Positions 1 to 7,993 of a stretch of DNA of 26,973 bases are shown here, one piece after another. Origin of the DNA: Arsenophonus melophagi (GTDB taxonomy: Bacteria > Pseudomonadota > Gammaproteobacteria > Enterobacterales > Enterobacteriaceae); assembly GCA_032378655.1 (NCBI GenBank), contig JAVYJS010000015.1, positions 1-26,973 on the forward strand. The letters run 5' to 3'. The notes under the pieces are model-generated. The model had not been told where the DNA came from. It ran no database searches and saw only the letters and a list, made by a program, of their open reading frames with translations. The translations under genes and the position numbers were made by a program. Position 1 is the stretch's first letter; the number at the start of each line of letters is the position of its first letter.

Positions 1-20
1 TGAAGAGTATTCATTTAATA

Positions 21-1391
21 TTAGAGAATGCGACGTATTAATCTATCTGCACTTATCCTCCTTAAGTGACAGATGAGTTTTCTAATTTTTATTGGATAGC
101 GTTGGATATTTTCAAGTTCTTGATAATGTTTTATTACATGAGTATTTCTTTTTATACATTTTAATTCTTTATTTTTTTGTTGAAGTAGATTTTTTTGTGG
201 GTCATGAATTAATATTGCATTTTCTAAATCTAATCCCCATGCGCGAGGATTGAGGTTATTCCCGGTGAGTAAGTGCCAATTGTTATCTACCCAAATTCCT
301 TTTAAATGATACCCATTATTACCATCTTTCCATAATCTAATAGTTAATTGTTGGCTATCCACGAAGTGTTGTAACCGATAGATAAATCGACGTAGATTAA
401 TTTCATATAAATAAGGTAATGCGCTGATAATTGTAAAAGGATTTTCTGGTGGACTATAAAAGTCATTAGCTGTTTTATCACCAATAATAATTTCAATATG
501 TTTTTTGTCATTTAATAATTTACTAATTATACGGGTTAAAATAGTAGGTAAATTAAAATAAGGGGTACAAATAGTTATGTTTGTTTTGGTGCTGTTCATT
601 AAATGCACAATGACTTTATTTAATTCATTTTTTTTTCCTAAACCAATTAGTGGAATTACTGATAATTCTTCATTTGTAGCATTATTTTGCAATTGATAGT
701 AACAACTTTTTAAATGATGTCTAAATTGCTTAATTGAACTTTTAATTTTGGCGTTGCTTTGGCGATGCGCTTGATCCAAGCGTTGTATAGCTGGAGATGA
801 TAACAAGCTATTGTCGATTAAATGTTTCATCGTTTCTGCTAGCGGAGCATTGTCTAATATATGGTAGCGATCATAGCGATAACGTTTATCTTGTTGCAGA
901 TAAACATCATTTATACTTGCACCAGTATAAAGAACGGTATCATCAAATATGAAGCCTTTTAGATGTAAAACACCTAGCGCCTCACGGGTATTGACAGGGA
1001 TGCCAAAAATAGCAATATCAGTGCCTGGATGAACCAACGCCATTTGGTAATACCAATCAGCATTGGTTATGTTATTTGTTATGTTTTTTTTTGCACCAAT
1101 ACGACCACGTTGAGCTCGATGCCAGTCAACCATTATTTTAATATCTAATGTCGGTCTTGCTATCTTAGCTTGATATAGTGCATGTAGTATATCGTGTCCT
1201 GCATCATCATGTTCGAAATAGAGTACAGTAATATAGATATGCTGGCGAGCAGTTGCAATTTTATCTAATAAAGCTTTACGAAAGCTATCGGCTTTATACA
1301 GAGTCACAACACCAGTTGCAGCTTGTGGTAATTTTGCTAATTGTTCAAGATATTGTTGATGCTTGGCTTTTTTTACTTTTGAAAAAATCAC
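21..1391 (-). CDS. pssA: CDP-diacylglycerol--serine O-phosphatidyltransferase
   Basis: PssA transfers phosphatidyl from CDP-diacylglycerol to L-serine, making phosphatidylserine, the precursor of phosphatidylethanolamine; the E. coli enzyme is a peripheral membrane/ribosome-associated protein of the phospholipase D superfamily. The 456-aa product matches E. coli PssA (451 aa) end to end, from the N-terminal KHQQ to the C-terminal basic tail ending RLIRRIL. Both HKD catalytic motifs are intact: H143-K145-D150 (HLKGFIFD) and H362-K364-D369 (HLKGIWVD). The start is GTG (complement of 1389-1391), chosen because translation from it aligns with the E. coli N-terminus; the Shine-Dalgarno is weak (purine-rich AGAGAAAA about 10 nt upstream). 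The gene stands alone, with a 1.9-kb spacer on its 5' side. It appears functional. Confidence 0.97.
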   Translation of the reverse strand: MIFSKVKKAKHQQYLEQLAKLPQAATGVVTLYKADSFRKALLDKIATARQHIYITVLYFEHDDAGHDILHALYQAKIARPTLDIKIMVDWHRAQRGRIGAKKNITNNITNADWYYQMALVHPGTDIAIFGIPVNTREALGVLHLKGFIFDDTVLYTGASINDVYLQQDKRYRYDRYHILDNAPLAETMKHLIDNSLLSSPAIQRLDQAHRQSNAKIKSSIKQFRHHLKSCYYQLQNNATNEELSVIPLIGLGKKNELNKVIVHLMNSTKTNITICTPYFNLPTILTRIISKLLNDKKHIEIIIGDKTANDFYSPPENPFTIISALPYLYEINLRRFIYRLQHFVDSQQLTIRLWKDGNNGYHLKGIWVDNNWHLLTGNNLNPRAWGLDLENAILIHDPQKNLLQQKNKELKCIKRNTHVIKHYQELENIQRYPIKIRKLICHLRRISADRLIRRIL

Positions 1392-1607
1392 AGTGTAAAT
1401 TTTCTCTTTTTATGACTTCTCTTTATTCTTCAAGAAATAGATTATATACTTTATTTTATTTTAAGTGTATTGAATTAGTGGCGCATGATATCATGAGTTT
1501 CATTTTTTGTATCTATTAATCCAAGAGATAATGTGAATGGATTGTTCATTAATTACTTACTACATCACGATCTTATGAGAGAGTGATTATTTTATTGTGC
1601 TAGATCT

Positions 1608-1647
1608 GTATTCAATCCTATCTTGAATTTAAGATAGGATTGAATAC
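1608..1647. repeat. perfect inverted repeat, 17-bp arms, 6-nt loop
   Basis: Arms 1608-1624 and 1631-1647 are exact reverse complements around the loop gaattt. No T-tract follows on the plus strand, so it is not a standard intrinsic terminator. Confidence 0.9.
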
Positions 1648-3234
1648 TTTGAAATTAATATATGGTAGTTATTATATTTTAGACATGGTATATACTTGTT
1701 AAGTATTGCAATAAGTTGCACAATGTTGATGATGCTGGAATATCTATCTAATAGATATTATGCTTGTGTATTAATATTAATTTAATATTAGAGTGCATTA
1801 TAGCAGTACATTATATTACTTAAAGAGAATATACTCCTACTGCACGAACCAAGTAAATCTGAAATGATTTAATTATATTTTTAAATCGAAATTTAAATAG
1901 CAAAAGCTATTTCCAATCATAGTAGAATGGCTGTTATGAGCTGATGCAGCATAAGTAAACGCTTTTTTATCAAAAAGCGCCTTCAAGATTCAGAATAACT
2001 CTTGCAATATAATTTTAATAAACAATATTCATTTATGAATAATAACTCTGTTAAATGTAACATATATATCTTTTGATCAGTATGCGAAAGTTGAAAGGTA
2101 TCTAACTGCAAACGCATCTAACTGTAGAAGACAATTAGATTGCATAAAAGACAATGAATTGTTTAAAGAGAGATTTTCTTCAATTAGAACGGGTAAGTAA
2201 CCTATATCGGTCAGTGAAGTAAAGCTAAGGCTACTATATTGCGTAATTAAGGATGCTTAATATTACCACTTGATACTATCATACAAAGTTATGAGTCCAG
2301 TGTCTCTGGTCAATGACATAAAGCTGATCTGGTAAATAACATAAATAAATAAGCTTGTCACTTATCTTTGTTTAAATTGTTTTTATTTTGTATATTTATC
2401 TTTGCTATTTTTACTGAAAAATGTACTGGATATGCTACTAGGTTCATAACTTATGATATTCATTAGTTATCAAGCACCAATATTTTACCATCAAAATAAA
2501 GAAAAAAGGTATGTTAGCAGTAGATATTTTATATAAAAAAATAATTATTGCATTATTTAGAGAAATATTATTGATGATGCATTCATATAACTTTTAAATT
2601 ATACCAGTATAATGATCGATTGATTTATAGGATTAATCATAATGGTAATTTCTTTATAAGATTTTTTATTCTTGCGATTTTAAGTCGAGTTAGTGATTGT
2701 GATTACTAACTATTTTGCCTAAAATCACTAACAACAATAATTATTAATCATCATTGTAGATCAAAATTTAATATTAAGACAACCTAGCACTTAGAATGAG
2801 TGAATCATTGATTTGATACAAGTGAATATGAAGATCATGATACAGCAAGTATTTGTAGAGAGTTTTGTTTATATGATCTTGCTAAATTAATTAGCAACTA
2901 TTCCCAAGGTTAGTAATATAAAATTGAAATATATGGAATATGCAGCATCTTATCGTTTTGACTTGAAAAGTAGCATATTTTTTTGGATGTAGTATATGAT
3001 TACTGGTATTAAATAAAACAAATACAATTCAATATCTAGTGATGTTATCAGAAAGATATTGATGACTTGAAACGTTTAAGTACTAAGTTCTAGCTAACAT
3101 AGCGTGTACTGAATATTTATTTTCAACTCATTATGCAAACGTTATTTAAATATTTTTAAAATAATATGCAACAAAATATGGATAAATCCTACAAAACACT
3201 CTTTAAGCCTATTGCATATTTATCTGGCAATTGT

Positions 3235-3269
3235 TTATTAACCACCGCTTGGAAAGCGGTGGTTAATAA
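3235..3269. repeat. perfect inverted repeat, 16-bp arms, 3-nt loop, before ftsB
   Basis: Arms 3235-3250 and 3254-3269 (core accaccgctt / aagcggtggt) flank the loop gga. The stem is GC-richer than its surroundings and ends 45 nt before the ftsB ATG. It could shape the ftsB 5' leader or end readthrough transcription from upstream; there is no T-tract. Confidence 0.9.
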
Positions 3270-3314
3270 TGGGGCGGCATTATAGCATGATGCAGATTTT
3301 TGCAAGGAGCTTCA

Positions 3315-3605
3315 ATGCGAAAATTAAAGTTGATTTTTTTTGTTATTCTTTTCTGGCTACAGCATTCACTTTGGCTTGGTAAAAACGGCGTCTATGATTA
3401 TTTACGTGTTAAGAATGAAGTGAGAGCGCTAAGGATACTAAATATGACGATTACAGTACGCAACGCACACTTATTTGCTATTATAAATGATTTACAGGAG
3501 AGAAATGAAGCTATAGAGGAACGAGCACGCAATGAACTAAGTATGATTAGACCTGGAGAGTCTTTTTATCGTATAGTGAATGAGAAACCCTTTCAAAATC
3601 AATAA
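3315..3605 (+). CDS. ftsB: cell division protein FtsB
   Basis: FtsB is a small bitopic inner-membrane protein that forms the FtsQ-FtsB-FtsL complex and helps activate septal peptidoglycan synthesis. The 96-aa product has one N-terminal membrane segment (about residues 4-21), then a predicted coiled coil (about 28-65), then the conserved tail EERARNELSMIRPGESFYR (69-86), which nearly matches E. coli. The ATG at 3315 was chosen over an in-frame TTG at 3300 because it aligns with the E. coli N-terminus and has an AAGGAG Shine-Dalgarno (3304-3309) at good spacing. E. coli FtsB is slightly longer (103 aa) with a non-conserved end. It heads the ftsB-ispD-ispF cluster, with a 175-bp gap to ispD where E. 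coli genes nearly abut. Confidence 0.96.
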   Translation: MRKLKLIFFVILFWLQHSLWLGKNGVYDYLRVKNEVRALRILNMTITVRNAHLFAIINDLQERNEAIEERARNELSMIRPGESFYRIVNEKPFQNQ

Positions 3606-3721
3606 ATTTTATTCATTGATTAATGCTTTTTATATTATCAGACAGCAGATAATTTTAAGATACAAATGCATTATGCGTAATAAATAAAACATAGTAAACG
3701 AATAAAACATACAACATAATA

Positions 3722-3745
3722 AATAAAAGAAAAAATAAAAGAAAA
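3722..3745 (+). repeat. 12-bp tandem duplication
   Basis: The unit aataaaagaaaa occurs twice head to tail (3722-3733, 3734-3745) and a degraded third copy follows. It lies in the enlarged ftsB-ispD gap. Confidence 0.85.
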
Positions 3746-3780
3746 AATGAAAGTAGTCATTCATAAAACGATTTATAACG

Positions 3781-4509
3781 ATGAGTAAATACATTTTGAA
3801 TCATAAAATACATATTGTTGCTTTAATACCTGCTGCTGGTGTTGGAAGTCGTATGAATGCTGTTTTTCCAAAACAATATCTACAAGTAGCTGGAAAAACA
3901 ATTATTGAACATAGTATATCTACTTTACTTAAGCATCCTAGAATTTTGAAAATAATTGTCTTATTGAAAAAAGATGACAGTTGTTTTCAACAACTGAATA
4001 TTGCACAAAATCCAAAAATTACAACAGTCACTGGTGGTTATAAACGAGCTGACTCAGTTTTAGCTGGATTAAATTATTTATCAAATACACTTCAGCAAGA
4101 TCTTTTTTGGGTTTTAGTACACGATGCAGCTCGCCCTTGCTTACATCAAGCAGATTTAGATAGTATTATTTTTTTTATTGATAGCCAGAAATCTTCTTAT
4201 GGTGGTATTTTGGCATTACCAGTAAAAGATACTATGAAACGTGCAATACAAGGGAAAATAGATATTAGTCATACCGTTGAACGTAAAGAACTTTGGCATG
4301 CGCTGACACCACAATTTTTTCCTTTAACGTTAATTAAAAACTGTTTAACGCAAGCATTAGAACAAAAAGCAGAAATTACCGATGATTCTTCCGCACTTGA
4401 ATATTGCGGTTACCACCCTCAATTATTAGAAGGTAAAATTGATAATATAAAGGTTACTCAGCCTGACGATCTTCTGTTAGCAGAGTTTTACCTTTCTCGC
4501 GCTTTATAA
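3781..4509 (+). CDS. ispD: 2-C-methyl-D-erythritol 4-phosphate cytidylyltransferase
   Basis: IspD couples MEP to CTP, giving CDP-methylerythritol, the third step of the MEP isoprenoid pathway in the cytosol. The 242-aa product aligns throughout with E. coli IspD (236 aa). The nucleotide-binding loop PAAGVGSRM (17-25) and PKQY (30-33) carry R24 and K31, equivalent to catalytic R20 and K27 of E. coli. Other conserved stretches are ADSVLAGL, VLVHDAARPCLHQ, HALTPQFFP and the C-terminal DNIKVTQPDD. The ATG has no clear Shine-Dalgarno, and the N-terminus is a few residues longer than in E. coli. ispF follows 19 bp downstream, so the two are almost certainly co-transcribed. Confidence 0.97.
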   Translation: MSKYILNHKIHIVALIPAAGVGSRMNAVFPKQYLQVAGKTIIEHSISTLLKHPRILKIIVLLKKDDSCFQQLNIAQNPKITTVTGGYKRADSVLAGLNYLSNTLQQDLFWVLVHDAARPCLHQADLDSIIFFIDSQKSSYGGILALPVKDTMKRAIQGKIDISHTVERKELWHALTPQFFPLTLIKNCLTQALEQKAEITDDSSALEYCGYHPQLLEGKIDNIKVTQPDDLLLAEFYLSRAL

Positions 4510-4528
4510 TAGTATTGTGGAGTATTGT

Positions 4529-5041
4529 ATGCGGATTGGACATGGATTTGATGTGCATAAATTTGGTGGCGATGGCCCATTGACAATTTGTGGTGTAAAA
4601 ATTCCTTATGTAAAAGGTTTAATCGCACATTCTGATGGTGATGTTGCTTTGCATGCACTGACTGATGCTATTCTTGGTGCAGCAGCATTAGGAGATATAG
4701 GTAAACTCTTTCCTGATACTGATCCTGGGATTAAGAATGTACAAAGCCGTAGTTTGTTACAAGAAGCATATTTACAGACGATCAAAAAAGGATACTGTAT
4801 CGGTAATCTCGATATCACAATTATTGCACAAGTACCAAAAATACAGTCATACATTACTGATATGCAGAAAAATATAGGACATGATCTTAGTTGTCATATT
4901 AATAATATCAATATTAAAGCCACTACGACGGAAGCACTAGGATTTATTGGAAGAAAAGAAGGAATTGCTTGCATAGCTGTCGCCTTATTAGTAAATAAGG
5001 ATAGTCATGGCTACGATAAAACTTCAATATCTACATTGTAA
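4529..5041 (+). CDS. ispF: 2-C-methyl-D-erythritol 2,4-cyclodiphosphate synthase
   Basis: IspF cyclises CDP-methylerythritol 2-phosphate to MEcPP, the fifth MEP-pathway step, as a homotrimer with divalent metal. The product is 170 aa. Metal ligands D8, H10 and H42 are at the same positions as in E. coli IspF, and the motifs MRIGHGFDVH, AHSDGDVALHALTDA, KLFPDTDP and KATTTEALGFIGR are intact. The ATG at 4529 was chosen over an in-frame GTG at 4517 because it matches the E. coli N-terminus; GTGGAG at 4517-4522 serves as Shine-Dalgarno. The C-terminus runs about 11 residues past the usual end, into sequence that was probably the start of truD. Confidence 0.97.
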   Translation: MRIGHGFDVHKFGGDGPLTICGVKIPYVKGLIAHSDGDVALHALTDAILGAAALGDIGKLFPDTDPGIKNVQSRSLLQEAYLQTIKKGYCIGNLDITIIAQVPKIQSYITDMQKNIGHDLSCHINNINIKATTTEALGFIGRKEGIACIAVALLVNKDSHGYDKTSISTL

Positions 5042-5205
5042 CACGGTTATTAAATGGAGAAAATAAAACTGTCTCTGAAATTGTCCTGGAGGTAAAATCT
5101 TGAATTTTGCCTGAAAGTAGTGACGAGCACATTGTGGCTTTCTTAAAAGATTAAGAAAAAATCTCAAGTGTTGGTCAGTCATTATTAGTAATGGAATGAA
5201 TTTTT
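5007..5205 (+). pseudogene. truD: relic of truD (tRNA pseudouridine synthase D)
   Basis: In E. coli truD directly follows ispF. Here an ATG at 5007, overlapping the ispF 3' end, opens a frame reading ...LQYLHCN..., like the LTYLHGK of the E. coli TruD N-terminus. It is then broken by stops and frameshifts. Another piece (about 5073-5150) reads SEIVLEV, a stop, then ILPESSDEHIVAFLK, which parallels PEDFVVVED...FEPDGEGEHILVRILK of E. coli TruD with the Pro and EHI aligned. A final scrap, ISSVGQ, may match VSFAGQ. Alignment was from memory and the pieces are short. The order ispF-truD makes this better supported than similarity alone. No functional enzyme can be made. Confidence 0.55.
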
Positions 5206-5227
5206 ATTAGCAAAATCAGAAAAATTT

Positions 5228-5261
5228 TAACCCCACTAGCTTTAATAAGCTAGTGGGGTTA
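5228..5261. repeat. perfect inverted repeat, 15-bp arms, 4-nt loop
   Basis: Arms 5228-5242 and 5247-5261 (core aaccccactagc / gctagtggggtt) flank taat. It sits about 190 bp after ispF and could end the ftsB-ispD-ispF transcript, but no T-tract follows on the plus strand. Confidence 0.88.
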
Positions 5262-5296
5262 GTAACTCAAAACTGCTTACTGAATAACAAGTAAGA

Positions 5297-5333
5297 TAAA
5301 AGCCATTATAGCGGCTATATAAAATGGCTTTTA
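5297..5333. repeat. inverted repeat, 11-bp arms
   Basis: Arms 5297-5307 and 5323-5333 (taaaagccatt / aatggctttta) surround a 15-nt loop. Confidence 0.7.
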
Positions 5334-5589
5334 CAAGCTCCATTGTTGACAATTTAAATAGAAAAGTAGATAATTAATTAAAATACTTTAAAAATAAAGT
5401 GTTTAGCTATACTAATAGCTTCTTAGATTAGATAAACAATCAATATATCAAAATATATTGCAGTACCTTATCATTTTATGAGTGCTAATTAATTTAGCAT
5501 AGTTCCAATTCAATAAAAATCAGTGATTAATAAATGAAGTGATGATCCATTGACTAAATTTATTGCTTATTAGTTTTTGTGTTAATTAG

Positions 5590-5619
5590 ATTGGGGTTAT
5601 TTAACCCCAATATTTTTTT
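5590..5619 (+). terminator. intrinsic terminator upstream of nlpD
   Basis: A stem attggggtt / aaccccaat (9 bp, loop attt) is followed at once by a run of seven T (atttttttaa). This is the clearest rho-independent terminator in the window. It lies 290 bp before the nlpD start in the plus direction and probably ended a now-lost gene or the ispF transcript. Confidence 0.75.
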
Positions 5620-5674
5620 AAAATAACTAAAAAAATAACTTTTATTTAATTATGCATGGTTATGTGTATAACTT

Positions 5675-5693
5675 GATTAAGAGAATCATTATC
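5675..5693. promoter_or_regulatory. possible Fur box (16/19 to consensus)
   Basis: The 19-mer gattaagagaatcattatc matches the enterobacterial Fur consensus GATAATGATAATCATTATC at 16 of 19 positions. It lies about 215 bp before the nlpD ATG. Chance matches are not negligible in AT-rich DNA, and no iron gene is next to it. Confidence 0.25.
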
Positions 5694-5908
5694 ATTTAAT
5701 ATTATTATAGGTAGTGGATACAAGAAAATGATATCGTTTCTCACATAGTAGAAATTGCAATGTGATTTCGCCCAATCTTAATTTTATGAGCTTTGGCAAA
5801 ATTAGTAGTCATTAATGATGTCTTATATAATTTTTGTGATAAAATTTCTGTTTGTTTATGAATCTATTAATGTTTTATTCAAAATTATCTCTTCATAGGA
5901 TAAGAAGT

Positions 5909-6970
5909 ATGCATGTTAAGAGCTTAAAAAGCGCAATGCGATGGGCAACTATCTGTATTATAATCAGCAGCCTATTAATAATAGGGTGCTCAAATCAATA
6001 TAATCCAGCAGCTCCAATTAGTAATGTTCAGGATATTAGCCGCCAGATTAATACTAATCCTATTGTTAATAGATCATCAGGAAGTACTCCAATTTCATCT
6101 TCTCCTAAAAATATTTTTTTAAAAAATCAAAATAGTAGTACAAGAAAGCCACTATATCAAATAGTGATACCAGAACATAAAACTAATAACGATAGTATAA
6201 AACTTCATAATCGAAATTATGATAATATCCCACAAGGGAGCTATAGTAGTAACACTTACACTGTTAAGCAAGGTGATACTCTGTTTTATATTGCTTGGAT
6301 AACAGGTAATAATTATCGTGCTTTGGCACAACTTAATAACATTAAGGAACCTGACAGTTTAAGGATTGGCCAGGTGATAAATATTGACCGTCATTTTGCT
6401 ATTTCTAGAATTGTAACTGCGCATCCTACTCTAAAGACAAGTATTGATTCTCAGTTTACTGTTGTTGATACTGCAGTTATCAACAAGCAAAATTTAGATC
6501 ATATGTTACCAAGAACAGCTCAGTCATCAACACTTTCTATGCCAACTACAACTATTGTATCTTCTGGTTTTAATGGTAATAGCGTAGTGAATACAGTAGG
6601 TAAATGGCAATGGCCAGCCGAAGGGAAAGTAATTGACTCGTTCTCTAATATACGGGGTGGCGGGAATAGAGGTATTGATATCTCCGGATCTCGTGGACAA
6701 CCTGTTGTTGCAGCGGCAGCAGGTAAAGTAGTTTATTCTGGAAATGCATTGCGTGGATATGGAAATCTTATAATATTAAGACATAATGACGATTATTTAA
6801 GTGCTTATGCTCATAATGATACTATATTAGTTCGTGATCAAGAGAATGTTAAGGCAGGACAAAAAATTGCCACCATGGGTAACACAGGTACCAGTTCCGT
6901 GAAACTACATTTTGAAATTCGTTATAAAGGAAAATCTGTAAATCCATTGCTTTATATTTCCCAGCAATAA
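5909..6970 (+). CDS. nlpD: murein hydrolase activator lipoprotein NlpD
   Basis: NlpD is an outer-membrane lipoprotein that activates amidase AmiC during septal peptidoglycan splitting. The 353-aa product (E. coli 379) has an N-terminal hydrophobic signal with lipobox LIIGC, lipidated Cys27; a LysM domain (about 116-160, TYTVKQGDTLFYIAW to RIGQVINI); a Ser/Thr/Asn-rich linker; and a C-terminal LytM/M23 domain (about 236-347). The first zinc-site His is missing (NRGIDI where active M23 enzymes have HxxxD), as in other non-catalytic NlpD/EnvC activators. The longest frame begins at TTG 5852; I prefer ATG 5909, preceded by AGGATAAGAAG, which gives a normal lipoprotein signal of 27 residues. The linker is shortened. 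In E. coli rpoS follows; here only a possible relic remains. Confidence 0.95.
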   Translation: MHVKSLKSAMRWATICIIISSLLIIGCSNQYNPAAPISNVQDISRQINTNPIVNRSSGSTPISSSPKNIFLKNQNSSTRKPLYQIVIPEHKTNNDSIKLHNRNYDNIPQGSYSSNTYTVKQGDTLFYIAWITGNNYRALAQLNNIKEPDSLRIGQVINIDRHFAISRIVTAHPTLKTSIDSQFTVVDTAVINKQNLDHMLPRTAQSSTLSMPTTTIVSSGFNGNSVVNTVGKWQWPAEGKVIDSFSNIRGGGNRGIDISGSRGQPVVAAAAGKVVYSGNALRGYGNLIILRHNDDYLSAYAHNDTILVRDQENVKAGQKIATMGNTGTSSVKLHFEIRYKGKSVNPLLYISQQ

Positions 6971-7052
6971 TTAGGAATATTAGTTGTAAAATTCTGTTTG
7001 TTGCAGCAGGGATTAATCAGTGAATTCTAAGCTAATCTATGCTAAAATTAAT

Positions 7053-7090
7053 GAGCTTACTACTGCGTTTAGGTACGCAGTAGTAAGCTC
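7053..7090. repeat. perfect inverted repeat, 16-bp arms, 6-nt loop
   Basis: Arms 7053-7068 and 7075-7090 (outer gagcttactac / gtagtaagctc) flank ttaggt. First of three adjacent hairpins after nlpD. Confidence 0.9.
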
Positions 7091-7093
7091 AAG

Positions 7094-7139
7094 ATGATAA
7101 TTTCTATTTCATTTAATAGAATGAAATAGAAATTATCAT
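7094..7139. repeat. perfect inverted repeat, 20-bp arms, 6-nt loop
   Basis: Arms 7094-7113 and 7120-7139 flank taatag. It starts 3 nt after the preceding hairpin; the two share no sequence. Confidence 0.9.
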
Positions 7140-7177
7140 TAAACATGCAATTATGAGTTAGAGTTGTACTATTCTTT

Positions 7178-7227
7178 TAGCAATTTAATTTTTTAGCAAT
7201 ACGTATTGCTAAAAAATTAAATTGCTA
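7178..7227. repeat. 50-nt perfect palindrome
   Basis: Positions 7178-7202 and 7203-7227 are exact reverse complements with no spacer, centred on acgt. On the plus strand it is followed by ttttc, so it could act as a terminator for nlpD, but 25-bp arms are far longer than needed. Confidence 0.92.
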
Positions 7228-7397
7228 TTTTCAAAAAAATCAGCTCACTACATCGATCATTAATCAAGTGTTTAATCTTAATACGCTAAGAATATACAGA
7301 ACGTGATTCTGTATATATTTTAATAGCTAGATCAATAGTATTGATCATTTGAGTTAAGTTAATTTGAAAGTCATCAATGGATTTTTCTCTAAATAAA

Positions 7398-7580
7398 AGA
7401 GTTAGAAAAGCTTAATTTCCTCATTTTCATGAAGCATTAAATAATCTTAGTATAACATCAGCAAACATAACCTAACCGAAGAAATTGAAGCTCATATATC
7501 AATTTTAATGACTGTTTCTTCTTAGAGATCTATGTTACGAGAGTAATCACATCGTGATGTTCTGATACATTTAGATTTAA
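7398..7580 (+). pseudogene. rpoS: possible relic of rpoS (stationary-phase sigma factor)
   Basis: rpoS follows nlpD in E. coli. In one frame from 7475 the translation reads EEIEAHISILMTVSS, stop, RSMLRE, stop, SHRDVLIHLDL. The first part resembles [22 protein letters not shown] (sigma region 3) and the second KQREVLARRFGL (start of region 4) of E. coli RpoS, with about 60 intervening residues deleted. An upstream segment in another frame (7398-7436) ends FHEA, near the DHEP that precedes the first motif. Similarity was judged by eye against remembered sequence and each match is short; position next to nlpD is the main support. No sigma factor could be produced. Confidence 0.42.
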
Positions 7581-7993
7581 ATTAAATATACTTTCTTCTA
7601 TTTTAAAAATAGATTAACTTAAAATTATGAGTAAAATAACGGATAATATCATAACTTTAATCTAAGTTATCAGATTTTTAAACAAGTTTCTTTCGGTAAC
7701 AATCTTTCATATATTAAAATACACCTACCTATTCCATGTATCAAAACGCCTAATTCGATAGGAATTATTCAAAAATATTAGCGGTTTATTATTTTTTACC
7801 ATACAGATGACCTTTCGAAACAAGATGATCAAACACACAATAAATGCTTATAAAGATCTATATTGAATCAATAATCATGCAAACTACTCCCTATAAGATA
7901 GATCCAGTACATCTAGCAATTTTGATCAATCATATAGCAGAATATATGTATTTCTTATTAAGACATTAAACGCCACTCTTTTAAGAGTAATCA

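Larger units (their letters stand above)
1392..3314. other. gene-poor spacer between pssA and ftsB
   Basis: About 1.9 kb of very AT-rich DNA with no convincing open frame on either strand. It holds a 17-bp-arm hairpin (1608-1647), small hairpins at 1739-1759 (9-bp arms) and 1960-1979 (8-bp arms), a nonamer direct repeat near 2100, and a 16-bp-arm hairpin just before ftsB. The pssA promoter must lie at its left end (minus strand) and an ftsB promoter at its right end, but I could not assign convincing -35/-10 pairs in this base composition. It probably holds genes eroded beyond recognition. Confidence 0.6.
5042..5908. other. spacer replacing truD-surE-pcm
   Basis: In E. coli truD, surE and pcm (over 2 kb) lie between ispF and nlpD. 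Here 870 bp remain. The left 160 bp hold the truD relic; I found nothing recognisable of surE or pcm. The rest contains hairpins at 5228-5261 and 5297-5333, a terminator-like hairpin at 5590-5619, and a Fur-box-like sequence at 5675-5693. Confidence 0.6.
6971..7993. other. spacer with hairpin cluster and rpoS relic
   Basis: About 1 kb between nlpD and the convergent acetyltransferase gene. It opens with three large inverted repeats (7053-7227), then a terminator-like hairpin at 7293-7317 (10-bp arms, loop cgtga, AT-rich 3' side), then the possible rpoS remains (7398-7580). No intact frame was seen. A small 6-bp hairpin (7975-7988) sits at the 3' end of the acetyltransferase gene. Confidence 0.6.

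Noticed and set aside
1253..1519. 88-codon plus-strand frame overlapping the pssA start
   Set aside because: Antisense to pssA and then spacer; composition is hydrophobic noise from AT-rich DNA.
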